Positions 32,801 to 44,399 are shown, numbered from the stretch's first letter. The stretch is DNA of 64,000 nucleotides from Atriophallophorus winterbourni (GCA_013407085.1 JACCGJ010013598.1:1-64000); one strand, 5' to 3'. Notes: generated by a model not told the origin, from the letters alone. Numbers and translations: made by a program.

Positions 32801-33740
32801 CTCGTTATGGCTAAGAAATCGCGATTTAAAAACTGTCAAAGCGTATAATGATAATAGCAGCAATCTCGCTTCAAGATTTTTCTCACTCCTGAAAGGTTTG
32901 CATTATTGAAGTAATGCGTCTTTTTACATATGGTCATGGGGTCGGTGAAAGCGGAGTTTGCTAATATATGATAAACCGACATATTTGAAAAGAAAGCAGG
33001 AGCAAAATGTATATAGTTTCGAATAGACAAGTTATTGCTGAGTTTCTTCTGAATGGTAATGCACGGCAGAAGCTATTTTTACCACTGTGGTTTAATTTAA
33101 AAGATTATTATTTACCAACACCAGAATAGTTATTCTGTCCCTCAAGCATCGTTCTTCGTGCACCAGAATCTTTATGTTAAGCCGCCTAAATGATCTATAA
33201 ACCAGCGCTGATGTAGAGTTCTGCTGGAAATACCCCACTCTAGGATAGTACTAGTTCTTTTCCGATAAATGAATAGCTACCATTTCTTCTGTATGGTTGA
33301 TTTTTTTAATTCATGGCATACAATCTATAGATAGTGATTACGATTTTTGGATACGTATTAACGATTACACTGCCTAAGATTGTCTGATGATATTTCGTTG
33401 CTGTGCTTATTATGAAAACCTGTCATGTGAACTCTTGAGAAACGTATCAGATGATTATTGTTTAAAGTTGAAATCCTTCCAAAGCGCAATATCGGCTAGT
33501 TGTGGCAAAGCTTAACATTCATTTACCATATTAAGTGAAAAGTAAGCAAAATGTGTTTTACTTGGGCTGAATTCCACGTTACCCAATGTTATATTTTCGC
33601 GCACTTAACCATATGGTGACGCAATATTCCTTCCGGATTCAATGAGACAGATCGTTTGCCACGGTAAAAATAATCATGTATCACAAAACACACTCCTGTT
33701 TTGGCTAGGATTTGCATGAAGCAGCGAAACAGCAGTCTGA
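32800..33740. other. No feature seen
   Basis: AT-rich sequence between a CR1 fragment and a SINE; only short chance ORFs. Confidence 0.4.
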
Positions 33741-33744
33741 TTTT

Positions 33745-33960
33745 GCACGAAATCGCAAGCCAAATACCGGCAAAGTGCCGCCGAGTCATGGACTGCACGT
33801 GGGTTGTTGCTGTCCCGTTGCCAAGGCATAGACAAATGAGAATGAAAACTGAAATGACAGTAAGACGCCAGCGTGTTTCCGCATGCAGCTCACTATTGTT
33901 GGCGAATCACTTTAGGACGTTTTTGGCTGCGCGATTGCACTTCCGGCGTGATTGCTTCCT
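33745..33960 (-). repeat. SINE-like repeat S
   Basis: Minus orientation: GCAAAGTGCCG near the tail, GCATGCAGCTCACTATTGTT in the middle, CGCGATTGCACTTCCGGCG at the head. Confidence 0.8.
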
Positions 33961-34489
33961 GTAGAGTTGTGCTTCTGTAAAACGCATTTGCTCTCTTACA
34001 CTGTGAGTGAAATAAGAGGATATCAAAACAATCGTGAAGTGTACGATGGACACGTTTGCAACGATGGATATTTTGTTCAAGCCTGTGTCTCACTGCATCC
34101 ATGTTGGCATTTTGTGTCCGTGTTTGAACATGTTTCTTGGGTCAAATATGTGGTTTGGGGCTTCAAGTTTTTTTAAAGTTTCTCCAGTGTTTCGTAACAC
34201 ACCTGATAACGTTGTTGTGGTCTGATTGATGCAGCAGCATGTGTGCCCGTTAGTGAAGCTTTTTAAATGAGTTTTATTTACGTTTTAATCGCTTAATTAC
34301 CAGTTAGTAAATGCAAGAGTTTGTAAGTGAAAATCGTTTAGTACAAACCGACCTCGTTGTAGCGTACCAGAGTATGTTTTATTTCACGATCTGTTACTTT
34401 GTTGCGTCAAGAACAGCGAGTCCATCATGTGATAGACCGGCAAATCGGTTCAATTTTAAAGTATAACGCTTGCGCTTTCATATCGATGT

Positions 34490-35100
34490 ATTATTATTAT
34501 TATTATTATTATTATTACACAAGTCTTTACAGACGATGTGCCAACAATTATACCATGAAGAGGGTACATGATGAAAGAAAAATGTAGGTTCCATGGTTCT
34601 TGTTGAAGGCGACATACTACCCGGTTGCCAAGGCCGAAGTAGGGGGTTGGCTTAGGGGACCCCACCCGGAGCCTTTGACTCAAAAGTCTACCCGCAAGGC
34701 AGCGGTTTTTTTCCTTCACGAGAGCCGGTGACCATTTTGAGGGTTCTTGCGCCTCTCTTGAAGTGCCTCGGCGATTGTTCGAGTACGCCTCTCTAGCCTT
34801 TGCACGACCAGGTGCAACCTGCAAGGCAGCAAGGATTTTTCCTCAGGGTTCACTCCCGAAGCCTTTCCCGCAATCGGGTATGCCGCAAGGCAGCGGAGGT
34901 TTGGAATAAGGGTTTTCCTTCCCTTAGATGGACTGCCCTCCCAGGCTGACGAGCTCCATCTACCCGGAGCAAACTGGTTTTGAGGCGCCAGTCATCCGCC
35001 TTCGCCCCTTCTCCTGTCAGTAGAAGCAGTTCCGCCACGTGCAGGCCAGGAGCTGGGCTTTGGTTGTCAGAGGCTGTTTGAGACGCACGCCATATGACAG
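34490..35100 (-). repeat. Element X with RTE-like 3' tail and (AAT)n
   Basis: On the minus strand the X core (about 35100-34600) is followed by a block with GTTGGCACATCGTCTGTAAA and ACTTGTGT, and an AAT/TAA repeat (34519-34490). The same tail ends the RTE LINE at 46812-47825, so this looks like a deletion derivative that borrows an RTE 3' end. Confidence 0.7.
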
Positions 35101-35104
35101 GCTC

Positions 35105-36190
35105 GTGGATCCCGTGAAAACTACCCGTTTGTGGTAGCTGACTTTACTTATTAATCAGGAGCCTTTTCGTTATTTATGAACGTCGGTCATCCAATCTAAG
35201 GTTTTACTTGGCTTTAAAGTTTAACTTGGATTAGCATTTTTGCTGCTCACTGCCGATACTGTTTTTCGATCAAAAGTACTACTTATTATGGTGTGAGTAA
35301 CCAATTGCGGCCACGCAACAGATGTTTTTGGTGTCCATATCGCACGTGCTGAGTCCCAAAAATGATTTGGGAAATCCATAACCGGTATTGCGGACATGGA
35401 ACTCTGTGATCAGTCCTTATGGTGATGCAACCACCATTCCATTGACCGTTGACCTAGGCAGCATGATGCAGCGAACGTCTTCTTGTTGATCGCACCAAAG
35501 CAGGGGCAATGATAAAGCTCCGACGGAGGATGTCAATTCGTTATTGCTGATTTAAACTTGCCAAAGCAATGTAATCTAATTAGTTGGGGTATCCAGCCTT
35601 GCCTTATGCAAGCCGCAAGAAAGAACTGCAATGCTGACGTTGCTCTATCCGTTCACAAAGAGTGAACGATTTCGAAGTTATACTTGAAAGGCATTATTAA
35701 TCAGATTGGCACAGCTAAACACCTTTGGATGACCGATCCACACGGTGGATCGAAGACAACCGATCAAGTTAATGGAAATGACCAGTTTTAAATGTGCTCC
35801 TATCTCCTGCACCATAACCGATTTCTAAGTATAACTTTGTTTTCTAAGGTGTGTATGTGAGCATCAGAAACTAATTGTTTTCTACTTTTCCACTGTTTCA
35901 AGGCTCGATGAACTTAATCTTATTGTCTCTACCAGATGACGACAAACACCTAGAATCTGTTTGTGGCGTGTAAGTATATGGGACGGGACTCCACTGAAAC
36001 TGGTCATTTAGATTGATAGAATTCGGTTATTCTTTGAAAATTTACCGTTTGGATTCCACCAACGTTCACATTCATTATTATAAAAGAGGTTGGCACTAAA
36101 AGACCGCTTATATATTTAATGCTCCGCTCCATGTGGAGCATTACTATAGTCTGTATTAGTGAATCCGCGGTTATGCAATGCACTTGATAA
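35105..36190. other. No feature recognised
   Basis: Low-ORF sequence, probably decayed repeat; nothing named with confidence. Confidence 0.35.
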
Positions 36191-36243
36191 CGGCTGCACG
36201 ATCAGAGGAGGACTATGGGGAATTCTAGCAAGTGGTAGGATGT

Positions 36244-37440
36244 TGAAAACTTCCGTTCCGTAAGCGCTATCGTAATCAACAGTGAACATTTGTCAGTAAA
36301 TACTAAAGATAGATGTATGTATGAAATCATAAGCCTGATCATGGACTGCATGTGGGCCAAAATGCTGTCAGGTTCTCCATGCCTTGACAAATAGGGAAAA
36401 GGAAAATAGTATTGCAGTTAGACTCCAGCGTGTTTTCATATGCAGCTCACTACCCATGGCAAATCGATTTAGCACGATGTTAGCTGCACAGCATTAAAAT
36501 GCTGCAAGGTTGCATATTCGTTCAAATATAGATGGCTGCATTCTGATGATTCGCCTTTAGCCTTTCCAACCACAATCGACAAATATGATGAATTACTTGT
36601 TCTCAGATAAACTCTTCAAAAACAATTATTTTCTGGTATTCAGAGACTTATGCAAAGATTATGAGTTCATGGCTCTCAAACCACGTGCGTCGGTTCAAGC
36701 GATGATAAAGCGAAAGTAAGAATTGCTCATAAACAGTCAAATAGTAAATTTAAAATGTAGCACCTAGCGGAGAGCAGCGATCAGGTTCGAAACTGAAATT
36801 AGTGTTAGTAAAACAACCATCTTGATTAACGAGTAAAATCATTAGATAATAAAAGGTCTTTAGCCATTAGTACCTCAGCCATCACGGCCATTGGACATAT
36901 TCAAAGCGCGACTAATGACCCATACACGATATTCCTGGAGTTTTATTACAAAGAACCTAGACGAATAAAGTTACGTAGCAAAGCGCTTGGTGAAGCACAC
37001 TAGGCAACTACTAGATGAAGCTTTAACCGAAAATCTGCGCCGGATTAATGACCTGAGCTGATACAATACAACAGTAAAGTCAGCTAAACACCCGACAGAT
37101 CTAGCACCATGTAAGAAAAACGAAGCGTTACAAATGTTACCACGGAAAAGCTTGTTTACGGAAAAACAATAAAGTTCAGTCAAATAGTGCATCCGTCAGG
37201 CTTATGATTTTATACAAACATCTATCTTTAGTATATGCTCTCAAATGTTCACTGTTAATTACGACGGAGCTTACGGAAAGGAAGTTTTTACCTTCCTAAT
37301 CGCTGCTCTCCGCTAGGTGCTACATTTTAACTTTACTATTTGACTGTTTATGAGCAATTCTTACTATCGCTTCGCCTTTCGCTTTATCATCGCTTGAACC
37401 GATGCACGTGGTTTGAGACCCATGAACTCATAATATTTGG
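36244..37440. repeat. Permuted long inverted repeat around a SINE
   Basis: Block A (36244-36340) is inverted at 37196-37291 and block B (36645-36787) at 37294-37440. On the left the order is A, SINE body, spacer, B; the inverted copy reads B then A with almost nothing between. Block identity is high by eye with small indels. Confidence 0.75.
36326..36525 (-). repeat. SINE-like repeat S
   Basis: GAAATCATAAGCCTGATC at its tail side, ATGCAGCTCACTACCCATGG inside, AAGGTTGCATATTCG at the head. Confidence 0.75.
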
Positions 37441-37539
37441 ATAAGCCCTAAATATCTACCGTTCTTCCGTTTGAAGAACGAAGAATTCGTCTTAATAATA
37501 ATAATAAATAGCAAAAGAGGCTATAAATCGCCGAGCTGT

Positions 37540-39890
37540 TATCGTTCACGGTGTACCCAGTTCAAAGGAAGAAGAATCCAGTAAACGACTGCACTGATTG
37601 GAGATTTTTACAAGAGATTCTGGGTGTAAATGACATAATAGCCACTCATGTAATGCCACAACCATCGCGATTTTGATCAGAACAAACCCCATCTACCCTG
37701 GACCTCATACTCACAAACGAAGAACTCATGATCGAATCTGTTTGTTATACAGCTCCACTCGGATTGAGTGATCAGGTTGTCATGACATTTGATTACGAGC
37801 CAGTAGAAAATAGTCAATGAACATATACAACTGTGAACTATGACTTGCGCCGAGCTCTTATTACTGCCAATCGATGGGATTTCTTTGAACTCACATCAGA
37901 TCAGGAAATATGAGAAACTTTTTATAACCAACGCCGCATCATCATTGATTTGTCATCCAACTTGAAAATAGTAAGCAACAAGCAGCGTCCAAAAAACTTC
38001 TTAAGAGCAGTACACGGAAATGGATGTGTAAACGCGGCAAGGCCTGGTATAAGTACTTGGACGATCCGTCACCAATAAATTGGTGCAACTACACCTTATT
38101 ATGAAATAAGTATATCAACCTTATTCGAAATGATAGAAAACATCTCCAAATCTGACTAGTCGAAAAATTCGTTATTAATCCCAAAGCATTGTACAAGCAC
38201 GTAAACAACCTCCTGAGTGTTCAAATGGGAATACCGCCACTGGCTTCTCCTACTGGCATAGTGACATCATTTAAAGATTATGCAAACGTTATTCGACAAT
38301 AATTTGACCAGTAGTCTTGCATGTGTCGACACACGGACAGTTTCTGAAATCTAAAAGCTGCAGCCTGTCAATTTTTCAGGAGGTGGAATTCCCTCCCAAC
38401 ATTGTTAAGACAATTAATGACAATGAAGAAAACAGGTTCACGCAGAATAGATAATATATATCCAACCTTTTGCATAACCTGTCTTCCAAATTGGCGATAC
38501 CGGCATCTGACATGTTCAATATAATGTTCGGACAGAGCTTCGTGCCAAAAGCTTGGAAAACTGCCCTGATTAGTCCGATCTACAAGGGCGGCGAAAGAAA
38601 AAATCCGTTAAACTATCGTGAGATAGCTTTATTACCAGAGCTATCTAAAGTAATGGAGTGAATCATAACTGATGACTCGCGGAATCACCTTCAGATCCAC
38701 AACTTAATCTTTGAAGCACAGCATGGATTCAGAAAAAATCGATCTTGCCCGAAAAACTTCCTGTTAGCAAAAGAAGCCTGGTCTGAGCTACGGGATTCTG
38801 GCAACTCCGTGGTTGTAATTTATATTGATTTCTCAAAAGCATTCGATCGTGTCAATCACTAACTGCTCTTTTCGAAACTCTTTACCTACGGAGTAGATGG
38901 TATACTCTATGCATGGATTAAATATGTACGTGCGAGTGAAAAATGAGCTATCCGAGTTTATTTAAGTTGCCCGTGGTTTCCCACAAGGATCAGACCTAGA
39001 ACCGCTCTTGTTTCTAATATATATATAAACGACTTACCTAAGATAGTACAGTCGCCAGTGCTTATTTTCGCTCATGACGCAATATAAACTTCACAACCGA
39101 CACACAGAACCCGCAACGGGATCTCAATATGACTGATGCCTGGTCCCTAGATAACGACATGCCTCAAAATGCAGCTTATTATTGCTCAACAGCAAGTTGA
39201 ATAAAGGTCGAACTGTTATTAAACCCCTCCTACGAAAAAAAACTTTAGGCGTGAATTAGGATACTCTATGCAATATCGACTCGCTGCCAGCAAAGCATCT
39301 TGGGTCTCATCAGAAGAGCCCTAGGTTCGTTTGACACCAATATAATCTGCGAATTGATTTCAACCTACATCCACACTCATATCGAAAATGCTATACTGGC
39401 ATGAGATTCTTGGCTTACAAAATGCAATCAGCTATTGGAAACTCCACAGCGTACAGCGACAAAGCTCGTCCTTGGACTTTCTAATGCGACTTCGAATATC
39501 GAAATTGCATTCAGCCCAATAGAGACGGCTACGAGGAGCACTAATCTTCATTTGGACAGTGCATAGTTGAATAAATCATCCACGCATCCACCTGTTACAT
39601 CTTTCCCACAACACAATTCTGCGTGGTCACCAGTCTAAACTTTACCAACAACATAGCAGGTTGAACTGCGCAAATACGCATTTTCCGTTCGCAGTGTGCA
39701 ATTGTGGAACAGTCTGAAACCATTGTCGCTTTTAAAAAATCACCAGATGCCCATATGGACCAGTATGTTTTTACATTTGACAATAATCATAAACACTATG
39801 TTTTACCATCCGACCCGATATAAATTTTTGTGGGTTTTGTAAAGCATAGCTTTTTTACCCGTATATCATCTATGAAGAAATTCATAAATA
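37540..39890 (+). mobile_element. CR1 family A LINE, old degenerate copy
   Basis: Endonuclease end (STLDLILTNEELMIES, YTAPLGLSD), RT pieces (AWKTALISPIYKGGERKNPL, EAQHGFRKNRSCP, VIYIDFSKAFDRVNH) and a 3' UTR close to that at 60030-60070. The Gly-Val-Pro-Gln and FADD regions are damaged (FAHD). Many stops. Confidence 0.8.
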
Positions 39891-40072
39891 AATATTAACG
39901 ATTGGGGTAATAATGTATTGGGAGATTTTGTTCATAGAAGTATCAAAAGGAATTGTAATGTACAAAAATCAACATGTTTGAAAAGCTATGCACTAGTGTA
40001 ATCAGAGTTGTTTGGCTGAAAAAGTCGTAGAAACAGATACAAGCCCAACTACGCTATAGGGTGTTTTGGAGT

Positions 40073-40232
40073 TTAGGAACCAAAAAGTGATTGAAATGCA
40101 TGCTGTACTTCCGGAAGCATGTTTGCAGTAACCATGGAGCGTCTGTATTTTCCGAAAGCAAGTCGAGCACATCGTCGAGTCAATGCACAGGCAGCAAACG
40201 CTGCTCCGATACCAGCAGGAAACGGTAGAGTT
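40073..40232 (-). CDS. NAXD: NAXD terminal exon
   Basis: Acceptor TACCACCAG at 40233; codes [20 protein letters not shown], then [19 protein letters not shown] and stop TAA (40075-40073). The C-terminal A-A--LTR block and M-PEV-AF-LF ending are typical of the family. No minus-strand AATAAA was found close downstream. Confidence 0.9.
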
Positions 40233-42505
40233 CTGGTGGTAAGAAAACAATAAATACCGATGAAGGTGAAACAAACTGTGGTAAAAATCAGACAAGGTTC
40301 ATCACACAAAGTATAGAGCATTCACACCTATCTATATAATACGAAATAGAGTCAGGAAGCTAAAATCGGAAAAAAACATGCGATTTAAGGAAATAAGGAA
40401 TTCATTCACCTAGCGCATGGTACTACTAAAAGCATACTATTTATCTAGTACACGTCCTATCTAGGCACGGATACTTAACAACGTAACACGAAATTCTATT
40501 GAACCGAGCAACAAGTAATATGCGACACTTACAATGGTTAACGTGCTAAAAGCGAAATGCTTTTTTACCAGGTAGCACGGCTTGGTTTTCCTAACAATAT
40601 GAAATAAACTTTTCGTTACGTTACTCGCTTATGACAACGACATACTTTTTCAATTCCTCTGCATTACGGAACCAGTTGAAAAAGGTGACCGCTGCGCCCG
40701 AGAGCAGATCACCTTGACCTCCACATCGCCTGGGTGACCCTTGTTCACTACATTGTACGGCTAGGGTAAAGAACATAAAATGATGCTTAGCGGTGAAAGC
40801 AACGAGATACAAACGATAACAAGCAATTTACATCGCACGACAGATAATCTTTCGTCTCGTGGAAGGAACATGAAGCTTACCAACAGGCAACTCATCGGTG
40901 ACATGACATTTTAATCGATGACGCAAACTGCGTGAACACGTGGCAGGTTATTGTTGGTTGATTAATATCACTGGTGCATCGCTGCTGTACATTCGCGAAT
41001 ATAGTTTTGTGATTAGTTGAAAAACGAAAAGAATCTGAAGCAGAGCTGAACGTTCGAATTTCCAAAGAACGTCGTCAGTAAGCCGAAAGAAAGATTGAGG
41101 CACCCCCCCCCCAAAAAATGTCATTTGAAATCTAAGTGAACAAAACCTATATGGGTATAAGAAATGAACCAACGAGGGCAGAATTAACTGAGATAAAACA
41201 CAGATCAAAAATATGCAAGGATGTGCCCTTAAATTGCGAAATGTACTTAGATATTGCTAAACATAAACAAATACCTAATATGCTCATTTTAAAAACGCAG
41301 CATTTGTAAGGTACATTTGAAATGTGTAGCTACATTATGCTACGCTATTATTAGCCGCTGTTGCTTACGTATTTGGATCCGAATTTTCTGAATCATTGGC
41401 AGTTGAACAGTCTCAGAACCCGTAAAATTGCTAAGAGCTTACGCAAGACGTTCACATGGCATCACATGTGAATAAGCGCAAGAGAGCATATTGTTGCAAG
41501 CGTTGAGGGAGATTGCTAGTCTTGAATCAGAATTGATAGTCACGTGAGGTGTTGTCAGAATGAAAAAAAACATCGTTTGTTTAAGATGTACATTCATGGC
41601 CGACATTGACCGAATAAAACCAACACACGCAGCGAATAATTATAAGGGTAACGGTTCAACAGGCTCGATTACAAAAGTGCATCGGCAAAAGGTAAAAAAA
41701 ACAAAAAAATACTTGCTCATTGTCCCATTAGATATTACGTCAACCGGTCCCTTGTGAACAATTGTGACTCCACCGAGTTGGTTAGCAAGCTTACTTGTTG
41801 CCGATGCATCATCGGAAGGGGCAACATTAAACTACAAAAGGAATGCACGTCAGGAAAACAATACATACGGCAGCTTTAAAAAGCCTTTGAAATTCTACAA
41901 CATTTGGCGTGAGTATGACATTTTCTCGGCCACAAATAAGTTTTAAATTATTCGTGACAATCGACAACCCATCAGCATCGATAACCACAGGTTTCGAATG
42001 ATCTAAAGCGTAAGACAACAGCTAAAAGTAAAACGAGATTAGAGAGGATAGGATAAGGAGATACAGCCGTGGCGTTCGATATATTGTCGTCCAAGCCCAG
42101 TCCAGGGCCGAGAACGATGGCGTGCACACGTTCAACCCAATGTTTTGCGCTGTCAAGGTTTTGATCTCTGTAATATGATCAAACTGAGCAATGTACTCAC
42201 AGATCAGGATGAACGATTAAATCGGGACTATAAGCCTTTATCGTAGAAGCGGCGTGGTGGCTACATATTATATGCACCAAATCAGCACCCTAGTAAATAT
42301 ATTAATAATCGTTGGCTAACATACACAAAGTAATGCACTCATGCCAGAGAAGTAAGGTGCGCCAGTGTACCTATGCGATATCAAAGAAATAATCTGCTTA
42401 CTCTTTAGATCCACCTATGACGGCCAAACGACCCATTTCGCCTTTATGCTGAGAAGATGACAAGGATGGCATATAAATTCTAATCGCGTCCAACAATTCA
42501 TTCAT
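40073..42505 (-). CDS. NAXD: ATP-dependent (S)-NAD(P)H-hydrate dehydratase (NAXD/CARKD)
   Basis: Repairs hydrated, inactive NADH and NADPH using ATP; ribokinase-like fold, paired in cells with the NAXE epimerase. Minus-strand exons: 42505-42402, 42370-42325, 42289-42201, 42167-42065, 42021-41869, 41831-41717, 40760-40646, 40232-40073; the total of 885 nt is 294 codons plus TAA. Visible family blocks in order: [38 protein letters not shown], the nucleotide loop [38 protein letters not shown], and [12 protein letters not shown] with the catalytic Asp. All seven introns keep phase. The length is close to cytosolic NAXD. No mitochondrial leader is seen from this start. An in-frame KFPA lies between the upstream acceptor (42518) and the ATG. 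Confidence 0.92.
40646..40760 (-). CDS. NAXD: NAXD exon 7, catalytic CGGQGD block
   Basis: Acceptor TACCCTAG at 40761; codes [20 protein letters not shown] with the conserved Gly-Asp catalytic motif, then [17 protein letters not shown]. Donor AA|GTATGT at 40646/40645; next intron 413 nt. Confidence 0.92.
41717..41831 (-). CDS. NAXD: NAXD exon 6 ending at a GC donor
   Basis: Acceptor TTTTGTAG at 41832; codes [20 protein letters not shown] then SNGTM. No GT donor in the required phase is present; ATGA|GCAAGT at 41717/41716 fits the GC-AG consensus and gives the phase needed by the next exon. The intron is 956 nt. Confidence 0.82.
41869..42021 (-). CDS. NAXD: NAXD exon 5
   Basis: Acceptor CTTTTAG at 42022; 51 codons in phase 0 coding [14 protein letters not shown] and [14 protein letters not shown], both substrate-pocket blocks of the family. 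Donor GCC|GTATGT at 41869/41868; next intron 37 nt. Confidence 0.9.
42065..42167 (-). CDS. NAXD: NAXD exon 4, nucleotide-binding loop
   Basis: Acceptor ATTACAG at 42168; codes [20 protein letters not shown], including the family GPGLG signature. Donor GCT|GTATCT at 42065/42064; next intron 43 nt. Confidence 0.88.
42201..42289 (-). CDS. NAXD: NAXD exon 3
   Basis: Acceptor ACTAG at 42290; codes [20 protein letters not shown] then [10 protein letters not shown]; donor CT|GTGAGT at 42201/42200. The following intron is 33 nt. Confidence 0.88.
42325..42370 (-). CDS. NAXD: NAXD exon 2 (46-nt micro-exon)
   Basis: Flanked by a 31-nt intron (42401-42371) and a 35-nt intron (42324-42290). It codes [15 protein letters not shown], which fills exactly the gap between GGSKE and GADL in the family alignment. 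Donor TGT|GTATGT. Confidence 0.85.
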
Positions 42506-42517
42506 GGCTGGAAATTT
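42402..42517 (-). CDS. NAXD: NAXD exon 1 with start codon
   Basis: A pyrimidine-rich acceptor (TTTTTAACAG) ends at 42518, 12 nt before the ATG at 42505-42503, so a 5' exon or a spliced leader is joined here. It codes [20 protein letters not shown] then [14 protein letters not shown]. Donor GA|GTAAGC at 42402/42401. Confidence 0.85.
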
Positions 42518-42535
42518 CTGTTAAAAATGAAGAGA
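42518..42535 (-). promoter_or_regulatory. 5' splice acceptor just upstream of NAXD ATG
   Basis: A pyrimidine tract ending in AACAG sits 12 nt before the start codon. Either a cis 5' UTR exon or a trans-spliced leader would be joined here. If the leader ended in AUG, as known for schistosome spliced leader, the reading frame would be in phase and add KFPA. Confidence 0.45.
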
Positions 42536-42888
42536 GGAAGATGAAGAAAAACTCGAGATGCAGATGTAGAATGGAAAGATAAATGGGAATAAATCATCGT
42601 TGTCATCAGTAGGGACAGCTTTACACCAGTAGCAAATGCCAACTGCATAACTGTCATAAAACCATGGTACAAAAAGTTCAGAATTTTGAGGGGCGAAAGT
42701 TTAAAGTCGACAGAATCTGTAGAATAGCAAAGATAGGCGAGGTGGGATGAGGTGCTGACATATCGAACGAAACATGCATTCAACCGGTTCGTGATCAAGT
42801 AGAGAGTGAGATCCGTATGACATCCTCTTTGCGGCTTCTACTGCCACGCATCATAACAAGCTTTCCTCGTCACTCCACTTCAAAGCCT

Positions 42889-42930
42889 ACACGGATGTAC
42901 AATTGTACGGTACTTTTGTACTGTGAAGGT
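42889..42930 (+). repeat. SINE-like repeat S, 5' fragment
   Basis: CACGGATGTACAATTGTACG followed by GTACTTTTGTACTGTG resembles the family head. Confidence 0.5.
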
Positions 42931-43082
42931 GATACAGTATTAAATAAATATACCAGCGATAGTGCGCTGCATAAGAAAGCATGCCGAAGTTTGACAACCA
43001 TTTCCTATTTATTATATTTGTTTAAGCAAGGAAAACCGTACAGTATCTCAGCAAACGCACAGTCTATAACTGAGATACTTGC

Positions 43083-43312
43083 ACAGATGTGAAGTACTTC
43101 GTGCTGTGCGGCTAAGACTGTGCTAAATTGATTGACCAGAGGTAGTGAGCTGCATGCTGAAACATGCTGGAGTCTCACTACTATTTCCTGTTTTTTTCTT
43201 CCTCATATCTGTCTGGGCCTGGGCAACCTGACAGTATTTTAGCCCACAGGCTAAGACTGTGCGGCACTTGGTCTGGATCAGGCTTGTGCTTTCTTACTTA
43301 CTTACTTACTTA
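43083..43312 (+). repeat. SINE-like repeat S, full length
   Basis: GTGCTGTGCGGCTAAGACTG, GGTAGTGAGCTGCATGCTGA, GGGCAACCTGACAGTATTTT and GGATCAGGCTTGTGCTTTCT, ending in a CTTA repeat in place of CATA. Confidence 0.85.
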
Positions 43313-43489
43313 AGCGGCCAAGTTAGGCGTTCAAGACACACCCAACATAGAAATGACAACACCAACAGAACTAGAGGAATCTTACCATGCGTCCAAAACG
43401 TTTTAGAGATCGCGGCACGTATCCTCCACCCGTACAGAGCGGAAATATCACTAAAAAACCGTGGTCAACACTACGCAGCGAGATCAAGG

Positions 43490-43800
43490 ACAAAAGCTCA
43501 AAAGAAGACCAATCATATATAGATTAAAAAATCCCATGTTTGGATTGCAACAAACACTATGTTTCCCAAATTGGTCGGAGGTTGGCCACAAGATTACATG
43601 AACATTAATTAACGGTTCGACGAGTCAACCAAAAGTCGTTGATCTCTATACACCTGGATCAATTAGGACAAAACTTCGACTGGAACAATTCCTAAATAAA
43701 CGGCAAAGGTCACAACCAACGTGTACGGGAATTCTTTCGAGGCGTGGCACTTGACAGGATCATCGATCAACCAACATCTTCAATTGGCTGCCACGTACGG
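43490..43800 (+). pseudogene. Penelope-like element GIY-YIG endonuclease remnant
   Basis: One frame reads CLDCNKHYVSQIGRRLATRL then HEH, stop, and LISIHLDQLGQNFDW. The C-x2-C-x3-HYV-Q-GRRLATR pattern and following H...FDW are those of Penelope GIY-YIG domains. Two in-frame stops; no RT is seen upstream. Confidence 0.7.
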
Positions 43801-44390
43801 ACCAATGAGACATCGGTTATGAAGTAGGTTAACGATGAACAACGTGACAAACACAATGAATGGACAAACGAACACCGTATAAAAGCCCACGAATCACATT
43901 CGTAAATAACTTCGAAAGTTTAGCTGATGATGTCATCCTATGCAAATAATGCCAGCTCAGCGAACACCATCTGAACAACGTTCAAGACACCCGCTAAAAC
44001 AACAATATCGTAGATTTTTGCGCGTTGAAAAAGAGCACATATCACGATGTAAGCTGATGCACGAATTTATATTTGTGGCAACTGTTCGATGGATCTTAGT
44101 AGGTGAGGACGTTGGCTCTTCACAGTTCAAAGGCTGTCCAAAATGCGATGATTGAGCTCAAAGTTGCACATTTGAATTGACAGTAAACGTGAGCAATCCT
44201 GCACATAAAACGAAAGTAGAAAATCTTAAGCCGTTAAACACTTCAGTGATACTGGAGCTTGTCAACGTAAGTTAAAATCACACGAATATAATAGAAATAA
44301 CATTGATATCTGCGCTTTGGCCATGGTTGGAACAGTTTTCGAACATCTATCATTTTACATTGAAGACTGTGCCTCATGAAGACTGGTAGC
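43801..44390. other. No feature recognised
   Basis: Between the Penelope remnant and an RTE fragment; possibly further decayed retroelement. Confidence 0.35.
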
Positions 44391-44399
44391 AAAGTACGG

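Noticed and set aside
34494..34518. ATT repeat as a stand-alone microsatellite
   Set aside because: It is the tail of an RTE-type retroposon (same flank as 47790-47825).
36755..36795. GGTTCGAAAC resembling a tRNA B box
   Set aside because: No A box, cloverleaf or anticodon stem; it is at the end of inverted-repeat block B.
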